A stretch of DNA of 11,576 bases from Zancudomyces culisetae. Taxonomy: Eukaryota > Kickxellomycota > Harpellomycetes > Harpellales > Legeriomycetaceae. The stretch's first letter is position 1; every line of letters begins with the position of its first letter. This document shows positions 1 through 7,437 of this stretch, piece by piece. A program made the position numbers and the translations under genes. The stretch lies in assembly GCA_001969505.1 (NCBI GenBank), contig LSSK01001335.1, forward strand, positions 1 through 11,576, written 5' to 3'. The notes beneath the pieces were generated by a model. That model was not told where the DNA came from and made no database searches. It saw only the letters and a program-made list of their open reading frames with translations.

Positions 1-554
1 TTTTAGAGTGCAATCCTGGTAATATAATATGAAAGCTACGAGAAATTTAGGTTGGTTTTATACCCGCAAATTTGGATTACTAATATTCTTTGTACCAAAT
101 CCAAAAACCCAACTTTTTGTAAGCATGGGTTTGTTATCCATATCACAAGACATTTCTTAAATGCTAATACAAAAACACCAAACTGCGCTCATTTACATAA
201 TCATCCCTGCTCCTCTATCAATACGACTATTTACGCACCCCAGCTCTTTTCCAATTCCTTTCCAAGCAGAGGATGAATATTGTACGCTTTGATACACATA
301 TTTACATTCTACTCTACCGAAAAAAAAAACAAAGGATACAATGGAGCTAATAAGGCAGCTCGTGGATATTGTCCAACTTAGCAGTCAAATTTCGGATTAT
401 ACCAATAATAAAAACTCTATGAAAAACACAGCAAAATAGGTGACGTATTAACTATCCCAGTATATCCACTTGCACTCACACCCTTCAGGTAAGCGCAAAT
501 ACCGGATAACCTCTGCGGAAATGCCTAGACATGTAAATGATAAGCTGACTTGGA
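1..554. other. Non-coding flank, no supported gene
   Basis: No reading frame here resembles a known protein. The longest open frame (52-276, plus) is 74 codons of low-information sequence. A 32-codon frame starts at ATG 341 and ends at TAG 437-439, with no splice signals to extend it. The right end must include the 3' UTR of the carrier gene, which reads leftward and stops at 555. I saw no AATAAA on the minus strand immediately downstream of that stop. Confidence 0.5.
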
Positions 555-2009
555 TTATTCGATATCCAGCATTGATTTTAATTTTTCGTAGGTATAGAAC
601 GAGACAGCAAACATGGGCAGAACTTTAATATAACCGATAGTGAGACCAACAAAAAACCCACGAACACCTTCCGCCTTATAAATCGAAGCCACAACATCTT
701 TAGCTTTCAACAGTTTACTGGGACTATTAATACCTCCTATCTGCATCCTTCTACGTACAAGCTCAAACGGATACGATGATGTTTGTGCTACAATACCCGA
801 AAGCCCACCGGCAGTTAGCTCAGCCCAAGCCCTCATGTCCTTTTTCGTCCTGTTTCTCTTTTTATGTGGCTCAGCTGATCTATCAATCTCTGCATATTTT
901 GGGAAGTATGTTCTTGCCGCCTCTATCAAATAATTATGTGTCAAAAAAGAAACACCACCATATGGAATTATCCCCAACATAGAAATCGAAAATCCTCTAT
1001 AGAAGCTAATAAGCCTTGAACCTCCAATATTCTCATTGTAAATTTTTCTTGTAAAATCTCGTGCTTTCTGGACTGAGGTGGATGATTTTGGAGTCTCAAA
1101 TGCCATTCTGACCCGCACCATGTCAAAGGGATATGTGAACAGCACGCTAAATACACCTATTCACCAAATTAAAACAATTAGTATGATTATCGCCCCCTCC
1201 CTCCACTTTCTCAATTCAACAGTATTAAGAGACACATATTATACATGGGAAAGCGCGATAAAGCACTGAAGCATAAATAAAAAACATTAGTTTTACTAAC
1301 CCGCACCGGCGCCAGATAAAAAGTGTCTAATCGGAGTATTTTTAGATTCAGATGGTATCAAGATCTATAAATAATAATTGTTATAATTAAAAGTCATCCA
1401 CTCTAACACGATTTTTATAAATTTTCGCTTATGATTTCGGAAAAGATGTTGTATACCCTTTTTATCTGCTCATATGCCATAAACTTTATCGCTGCATATG
1501 GATAGATCCGAGCAAGTTGCATCGAGTGACCTTGAAATAACCCACGAATGCCATAGATTTTATATATCTGAACTCCTGCTTTAAATACACCGAGTCTGGT
1601 GCCTATCGCGTAATAATCGTGGTTGTTTTGAGTTTACTGACACTAATAAAGTCAGAAAACTACCAGTACCAAAAAAAATCAAAGACAGAAATAAAAAAAA
1701 TCAAAGAATAGTGTAATCATATAATTCAAAATCTAAAAAAAAACTTACGCCTGTACTGTGCGTATTCCAGATTATGGGTCTGGAACAATATTTTCACCCT
1801 ATCCAATGGAGCCACCACAGTCTTTGCTATTTAGGTTTGTTCCAGCTTTTCTTTAGTATATCAAACATGTATTGAGTTCTTTGGTCCTTACCTGCACAGC
1901 CAGCCAATCCGCCTATAAAAAATGTTTGAAATATATATTTTGTACTGCTTTTGTCGGTTTTATCTGGGATAAACACTTCCTCCACTTCCTCCATACGTTT
2001 GCTCTCCAT
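555..2009 (-). CDS. LEU5: Mitochondrial carrier, Leu5/SLC25A16 (CoA transporter) type
   Basis: Five exons on the minus strand: 1892-2009, 1749-1826, 1457-1602, 1301-1364 and 555-1156, joining in frame to 335 aa (family members are about 330-360). Introns are 65, 146, 92 and 144 nt with donors GTAAGG, GTAAGT, GTATAC and GTTAGT, and all four acceptors end in ATAG. TACTAA-like branch sites are visible in introns 1 and 4. The three carrier repeats each keep the Px[D/E]xx[K/R] signature: PLDRVK at residues 46-51, PFDMVR at 145-150 and PFELVR at 265-270. The C-terminal stretch [18 protein letters not shown] (299-316) is strongly like yeast Leu5 and human SLC25A16, inner-membrane carriers linked to coenzyme A uptake into mitochondria. 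No cleavable presequence is seen, as usual for carriers. The start is the first in-frame ATG; Met6 is an alternative. The family is certain, the CoA substrate is inferred. Confidence 0.88.
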
Positions 2010-2348
2010 CTCGCTAAGTGTTTTTGGATATACTTTACAGGCTTATAGCTTTCTAAATACGTGTGGTATGGAATTGCGAAGGCAGAATTGTTTTAGAAGC
2101 ACTAATCTTTTTAATCCGCTTTCTGTGTTGATGTTGATGCTTTAGAATGCGACTTCACTTTTTTATACGCACCTGTGATATATTATACTGTACTATAGAG
2201 TCACTATACTCCAAAACTAATCTTCGTGGTGTGAATTCCTCTAAAACTGATTGACATAATTCCAGCGACTCTAGTCGATTGGGTAATAGTGTAAGAATTT
2301 ACTTATTTGTTTTGAGATTGTTTTATGCCTACTTTGTTTCCTCCAGCG

Positions 2349-2399
2349 TGAAAGGTTTGTAGGGATTATTCTATAAAAATATAATCTCTGTTCCTTTCA
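2349..2399 (+). repeat. Imperfect inverted repeat (hairpin) upstream of a T-run
   Basis: TGAAAGG at 2349-2355 pairs with CCTTTCA at 2393-2399. Inside it AGGGATTAT (2361-2369) pairs with ATAATCTCT (2381-2389) with one G-U wobble, leaving an 11-nt loop. A second small stem, ACATTA with TAATGT, lies just downstream (about 2408-2427), and a 15-T run sits at 2465-2479. The structure is seen directly; transcription is not shown. Confidence 0.4.
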
Positions 2400-2464
2400 A
2401 AGCTTAACATTACAACTGACATAATGTAATACCTTGGTTTTTATGCTTTTGATTTCGACCGTGC

Positions 2465-2479
2465 TTTTTTTTTTTTTTT
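2465..2479 (+). repeat. Homopolymer run of 15 T
   Basis: This is the longest T run in the window. On the plus strand it could stop RNA polymerase III, which terminates at T runs, but no convincing A-box or B-box is present upstream. A plain homopolymer of a AT-rich genome is the simplest reading. Confidence 0.6.
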
Positions 2480-3313
2480 AGAAAAGAATTGAAACAGCAG
2501 CGAATTCTCAGCTCGAAAATATGCGCATTTCCTTTTTTTCTTTTAAGGGGATTTAATTTTGCCATCTGATAAAAAAAATGAGGTACGAAAAAATAGCTGG
2601 CAAACTTCAGCCTTATATTTGCATTATCTTAACCAAGAGACGCTACTAGTTGGTGTAGTGTCAGCTACTGTTCCAAAGTAAGAAATAATAAGAACAAGCA
2701 CGATTACTCGAGACTAACATCATCCATCACCCACCGGCCTTCCAATACAGTTCTAAATACAGGGAGCGAGTATTGACATCAACTGAGTTTATGTATATTT
2801 TCCCCCCTTTTTTGGAAAGCATATGAAACCGACTTGGAGTCGGGTTCGTGCAGTACGAGATATCTATTGGCTGGAACACTTTTCAATTTAGGATTTTTTA
2901 AGCGTGCCAACATTTTAATAGTTAAACGGATTACTATTGGATAGTCAATAGCTGCGAATTAAAGAGGGCAAAATCGGGTGGAAAAAAAATTTTTTTGGAC
3001 TAGTTTGTATAGTTCTAAGGGGATACTAATAATTTATGTGATACGTGGGTATGATTGATCAATGAAATTCTGGGCACATGCGTTATCTCTGTAAAACCAA
3101 CAGCCAAAATGACAAAATAAGCAAGCAAGACACATAGTCGAAGAATATCTTGTAGCAATATCCAGCTCATTCACATAATAGTGGGTATATATGTGTATTC
3201 TCAAGATGGTGGTGTACTCTTGACTTTTCTGTGCAGTCACGCAACAATTTTTTTTTTGCATTTGAATTATCGTCCCAAAAAAGAGTGATGTTTCGCCAGC
3301 ATGGTTTAGGATG

Positions 3314-3321
3314 TATAAAAG
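3314..3321 (+). promoter_or_regulatory. TATA-box match (TATAAAAG)
   Basis: A canonical TATAAAAG lies 43 bp before an ATG at 3365 that opens the frame of the candidate two-exon gene. The spacing is reasonable for a short leader. Such matches are common by chance in AT-rich DNA. Confidence 0.3.
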
Positions 3322-3364
3322 CAGGGAATGTGCAAGGACGCACTTTATCTTTTGTCTTGAAACA

Positions 3365-3808
3365 ATGATCAAATGGTTGGGGTGTAGAAACCATCGATGT
3401 GAACGTGTGCCTTTTACCTCAGAACAGCGTAGTCTTTATATACGATGTGTTCCATATTCCTCACCAGAGGTGAATGATTTCAATATCGCTAGAGAAAATG
3501 GTGCACAGGATGATTCAATCTCATCAAAGTCAGGTATATACACATGTTGATAGCGCACTTACACCATCTCATTATTTCTAAACAACCTAGTACAAGAGCA
3601 AGTCATATACCTGTGTATTTTTGTGATACTTAAAACCTCGTTAACATCTGCCCTTTGCCCTCTGTCAGCCTCTCTTATACCCTGTGATGTAATTTTATCT
3701 TTTCTTACACCATGGAATAACAAAAAAAGAAGGAGAGCACATACACATACACATACACATCTATATCTATATCTACCAGCTAATATAAGAATGATGATTT
3801 TTAATTGA
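3365..3808 (+). CDS. Candidate two-exon small gene, unknown function
   Basis: I do not recognise this product. A frame open from at least 3311, with ATG at 3365, runs to a possible donor (G|GTATAT) at 3533/3534. A 57-nt intron with a CTAAAC branch-like motif ends in CCTAG at 3590, and exon two (3591-3808) stays in frame to TGA, giving about 128 aa. Without splicing the frame stops at 3548-3550. The first exon encodes a polar, Cys- and Arg-containing segment; the second starts hydrophobic (around VIYLCIFVIL) and ends in an HT/LY repeat encoded by the microsatellite. In favour are the TATA match and consistent splice phase. Against it are the lack of any recognisable domain, an acceptor that is CTAG rather than the local ATAG, and the repeat-derived tail. 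It may equally be chance. Confidence 0.22.
3738..3775 (+). repeat. Microsatellite: (CACATA)~4 then (CTATAT)~2.5
   Basis: Nearly four copies of CACATA (3738-3760) run straight into two and a half copies of CTATAT (3761-3775). The two units differ slightly and share the TAT core. The tract is a hexamer repeat, so length changes would keep reading frame if the candidate gene across it were real. Confidence 0.85.
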
Positions 3809-4050
3809 AATGGGGGTGTTTCGGTTGGGCTTGATGAAAATTGTCAAGACTATTTCAACCAGCGAACAGGCTTCAACCAGAGCTGCGATTCTATAACTTT
3901 GGAAACAACATTGGTCATCAGATTGATTTCATGAAATTTTTTTGTATTGCAATTTTGTGGTGCAATTCTGCGTACATTTCACTTTGTTTTTTTTTCTTTT
4001 TTAATATTTTAAATTGAGTTTGTTGCTTGAATAAAACTATAAACCAGCAT

Positions 4051-4060
4051 TATAAATATA
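4051..4060 (+). promoter_or_regulatory. TATA-like element before the deacetylase gene
   Basis: TATAAATATA lies 49 bp upstream of the deacetylase ATG at 4109, in an AT-rich leader that follows a pyrimidine-rich tract near 3987-4002. It is the only TATA-like match at a sensible distance. Assignment is by position only. Confidence 0.35.
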
Positions 4061-4108
4061 AATAATCTACAAAGAATTTATAACTGGAACATAAATAGCA
4101 AGAAACTA

Positions 4109-5669
4109 ATGAAACGTAGCAAAGGATACACAATGGGAGAAGGCGGAACTTTCTCCAAAAGGGAGAGGCATAGAATGACGGGGCAGATAGACGTTTCCAG
4201 TGGTACAATTGGAAAGCGAGATGTAGTTGAAGAGTACAAGCCGAGAGTTTCGTATTATATGAGCAAAGAGGCGGGCGATTTTCACTATGGTGTAAGAAAA
4301 AAAGTTCTACTTGCCATTTTTTTCATTATCAATTTTATGAGTATTCTACATGCATTATCAATTAAAGTATCAAGTGAAATTTAGAGTTAAGAAATGTGTA
4401 CTTTAATAGATGTTTCACCCAATGAAACCGCACAGATTGACGCTTACAAACCATCTTGTATTGAATTACGGCCTAGACAAGTACATGGACATATACGATC
4501 CACGAAGAGCCACCGAGGAAGAAATACAGGAATTTCATAGTGCAAATTACACAGATTTCTTAAAAAGAGTGACGCCCGATAATGTAGAATATTTCCAAGA
4601 GCAATTCAGCAAATTTAACATAGGGGATGATTGTCCACTATTTGAGGGGCTTTGGGATTTCTGTCAGATATATAGCGGTGCAAGTATAGAGGCAGCGCGA
4701 AAGATTATAAGTGAAGATGCAGACATTTGCATTAATTGGATGGGTGGGCTTCACCACGCAAAAAAGTTTGAACCAAGTGGTTTCTGTTATATTAACGACA
4801 TCGTTTTGGCAATACTGCAGTTATTGAGGTACTATCCAAGAGTGCTGTATATCGACATTGACATACACCACGGGGATGGGGTTCAGGAGGCGTTCTACAT
4901 GACAGACAGGGTAATGACAGTTTCGTTTCATAAATACAATGGTGATTTCTTTCCAGGAACTGGCGCGATAGACGAGACTGGGTCGGATATGGGCAAGCAT
5001 CACACGATCAATGTTCCGTTGAAAGATGGAATAAACGATCACGAGTATGTGGGGCTGTTTAAAAGCGTGATAGATCATGTAATCAAGGCATTTCGGCCTT
5101 CTGTAATTGTAATGCAGTGTGGTGCAGACTCTTTGGGTCTAGATCGACTTGGTCTGTTTAATTTGTCGATAAGCGCACATGGAAGCTGTGTACGCGCCAT
5201 AAAAAAATACAATATTCCACTTATTGTGGTAGGTGGAGGAGGTTATACTGTAAAAAATGTTGCCAGGTGTTGGACGTATGAAACAGGACTGTTGTGTGGT
5301 GTAGAGCTTCCTAATAAATTGCCCAGTAATATTTATCGTGAATCTTTTGCACCAGACTATAGCTTACATCCTGAATTATCTGGGAAGGTAGCTAATGAAA
5401 ACACTAAGCAGTATCTTGAGGCCGTTAGAACCAACGTTATTGAGCAATTGAGGTATTTGAAGGGAGCTCCAAGCGTACAGATGCAGGAAATACCTCCAGA
5501 CATTCAAGGATTTTTGGATGACCATAATGATTATTATGATGATTTGGAAAGCGACACAAACAAAGAGGGCAAAATGGATAGAACAATTAGGCGTGCAAAT
5601 TATGCAGAGTATTACGAAGACGACTTTGACAATGATGGAGAGGGTGGTGGTATTGAGCTGGAGGTATAA
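4109..5669 (+). CDS. HOS2: Class I histone deacetylase, Hos2/HDAC3 type
   Basis: Two exons, 4109-4291 and 4410-5669, join across a 118-nt intron (GTAAGA...AATAG) to a 480-aa zinc-dependent deacetylase. The splice restores the domain start: [16 protein letters not shown] (46-61) from exon one, then MFHPMKPHR. Active-site features are all present: the LHH pair at His176-His177, zinc ligands Asp212 and His214 in DIDIHHGDG and Asp301 in CGADS, and the catalytic Tyr340 in [18 protein letters not shown] and ARCWTYE are the Hos2/HDAC3 forms rather than Rpd3/HDAC1 (CGGDSL, ARTWCFE). Hos2 is the catalytic subunit of the Set3-type complex and HDAC3 of NCoR/SMRT, so a nuclear corepressor role is inferred. 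The tail from about residue 430 is acidic and ends in IELEV. The 45-residue N-terminal extension is basic and unusual; Met9 at 4133 is an alternative start. Convergent with the NDUFA12 gene, 274 bp apart. Confidence 0.92.
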
Positions 5670-5943
5670 CAAGGCCAACTACACTGTTATTATCCCCATC
5701 ACACTATCTATACACTCAGTGTACATTTTTTGAATTTGTTATGTGTATATTATTTTATTTATTTCTCGTACTATTTTTCGTGTATTTATGCTTTTATAGT
5801 TTTAGCTTATTGAAACAGTATTTAGTAAATGTGATTAAGCTATATTGGAAGCAGAAAAACGAACAAAAAGTAAAAATAGTGAACAAACATCAAAAAGACA
5901 AAAACGGCACCACTAAAGAAGAGATGTAGTTTCACGCATAAGT

Positions 5944-6516
5944 TTATCTTTGTTTAACAGCTGGTTCCCATTTAGAAATTCTAGGTGCGACAGTGTTGAA
6001 TGTAAGGTAAGCCTTAGGCGATCCTGTAAGATTCCCGACATGCTTTTTGGGCATCCAAATGTAATCCGGATTATCGGTGGCATTTGCTGGTGTAGCATTG
6101 GTAGTACAGTGCTGCCATTGGTGCCAGCCTGGTGGGATTAATGTGGCATCTGAATCTGAAACCTTTGCGCTTGGTAAAACCCAACGGTGTCGTGCTTATT
6201 TATTAAAGTGAGGTTTAAAGTTCAACATTTAAAAATCTCGATTTTTTTTTTTTAGTCCTTTTTTTAAATAAAAACTTGATAAAGGGGAGGCTACCATATA
6301 GAAACCAGAAAAGTAGCAATGAAGAAAAACACAAAAAATGGAATAAAGAAGGTACTTACAATAGCGTTCTTCGGAATTTTCGTAGTACTTATTTCCCAAA
6401 GAATCGGTTCCGACCAGATGTCCGAATTTCATATCATCCAGCTTTCGGGCATAGTTGTAGCTCAGTTTCAGATCGTTATTTTTAAAGAAAAATTTCAGGT
6501 ACCTAATTAGCGACAT
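5944..6516 (-). CDS. NDUFA12: NADH dehydrogenase (complex I) accessory subunit NDUFA12
   Basis: Two exons on the minus strand, 6360-6516 and 5944-6194, joined over a 165-nt intron (GTAAGT...ATAAG) to 135 aa; the human protein is 145. Exon one carries LVGTDSLGNKYYEN (35-48), the family's typical G-N-K-Y-Y-E motif. Exon two continues with RHRWVLP (54-60), then PPGWHQWQH and a C-terminal YIWMPKKHVGNLTGSP segment that match NDUFA12 order. This is a small accessory subunit of the matrix arm of respiratory complex I. The splice gives Ser53 before RHRW where relatives usually have Gly. The acceptor AAG departs from the ATAG seen elsewhere, but it is the only AG that keeps frame without a stop. The only other reading, unspliced, stops 12 residues past the donor region without the RHRW domain. 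Its presence shows the organism keeps complex I. Confidence 0.9.
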
Positions 6517-7437
6517 TTCGACTCAGTTTCTTGAGTATATGTGTTGATTTCTTTTCTTAATTTTTGTCTAAAAAAGCTTTTATATTTTTGGCTTCTATAT
6601 CTTTTTAGAATAAATACCCTCCATTAATTTGGAACTGGTACCCATTTATTTATTTTGCCACTTTTTAAACAGCTATCAGCAGCTAGGTCAAATTGCAAAT
6701 GTAGAATTGAAAAAAATTTGAAAAAAACAAAAGCCAGATTAGGAGGCCAGTAATCGAAATTGTTTTGAATTTTTCTGTTTTCATCTTGCCACCCAACTCA
6801 ACTTTATCCGCTATTTTTCCTACCTTTAGTAACTGCAATTTTGATCCTAGCTCTAGCACTTGTATTTAAGTATCTCTTTGCTTTTTAATAAAGTACGCGA
6901 GATAGAACCAATGATAGCAATGAAGATGAAAAAAAATGAAAAAAGGATATAGTAGTATATGCGAATCCAAATTTTATTCCATAAGCTATTCTCATACACA
7001 ACATTGAAAAAAGTGGACAGGCTGTGTAGAAGTAAAGTATTGGCATTGTTACACAAAAATATACCATCACTATATAGCAGACTAGAATTCACACCGTTCA
7101 TCGCGGGTATTTAGTTTATAGAGTTTCTTGCTCGCTCTTAAATGTTAAACTGCTAAGAGCCTATGTGGAAAAAAAGAGAGCCGGCATCAAAAATACGTTT
7201 TCAACAGTATCTTTTAAGGCTGTTCAAATACATATGCACGTTTTATGCCTGGCCATCCAAGTCCTGTCAAATAAAAGAATAATATAAATAATCGCGCAAC
7301 TGCTTCAAGCAATGTATTGGAATAACAAACGCGTAGATAAATAAAATTTTTTGGGAATGGTAATAACAAAAAGTATTGCAAAAATAATCTATTAAAAGCT
7401 TAGCCTAAGGTAAAAATGTGTGTTGAATGAACCTTTT
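6517..7437. other. Intergenic region between two minus-strand genes
   Basis: About 920 bp between the 3' end of DSK2 and the start of NDUFA12. It should hold the DSK2 3' UTR on its right and the NDUFA12 promoter on its left. The only frame of note is the small membrane ORF at 6853-7101. Apart from that I see AT-rich sequence without recognisable genes or RNAs. Confidence 0.5.
6853..7101 (-). CDS. Possible small membrane protein, unknown
   Basis: An 82-codon unspliced frame; an in-frame TAA lies only three codons before the ATG, so the start is well bounded. The predicted product has an NSS glycosylation-type site near its N-terminus, a moderately hydrophobic stretch around residues 20-40, a strong aromatic and Ile/Phe-rich membrane segment (about 46-68), and a basic tail ending in KYKC. 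I do not recognise a family. The last helix vaguely recalls the S6 helix of polycystin/mucolipin channels, but hydrophobic composition alone could give that impression. A TATAAA on this strand is only about 14 bp before the ATG, too close to serve it. It may be a real small gene or a chance frame. Confidence 0.28.
   Translation of the reverse strand: MNGVNSSLLYSDGIFLCNNANTLLLHSLSTFFNVVYENSLWNKIWIRIYYYILFSFFFIFIAIIGSISRTLLKSKEILKYKC

Larger units (their letters stand above)
2010..3364. other. Divergent intergenic region, no firm gene
   Basis: This stretch lies upstream of the minus-strand carrier gene and contains its promoter, but no clear TATA element could be assigned. Open frames here, including overlapping minus-strand ones at 3034-3372 and 3167-3394, resemble nothing recognisable and overlap each other in different frames. 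The only structure that stands out is a hairpin near 2349-2399 followed by a 15-T run at 2465-2479, listed separately, and a small hairpin (CCGACT-TGG-AGTCGG) near 2830-2844. Confidence 0.5.

Noticed and set aside
3034-3394. Overlapping minus-strand open frames of 112 and 75 codons
   Set aside because: They overlap each other and the plus-strand candidate, show no recognisable domain, and look like chance frames.
331-4136. Shared 11-mer CAAAGGATACA just before ATG at 341 and at Met9 of the deacetylase (4133)
   Set aside because: Several 11-mer repeats are expected by chance in a window of this size and composition.
5376-5678. Minus-strand 100-codon frame antisense to the deacetylase 3' end
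   Set aside because: It is a shadow of a clearly coding plus-strand exon; its Ile-rich run mirrors Asp/Asn codons of the acidic tail.
5741-5929. Plus-strand 62-codon hydrophobic then Lys-rich frame after the deacetylase
   Set aside because: It lies in the short convergent 3' UTR space of two genes and has T-rich then A-rich composition that yields such a frame by chance.
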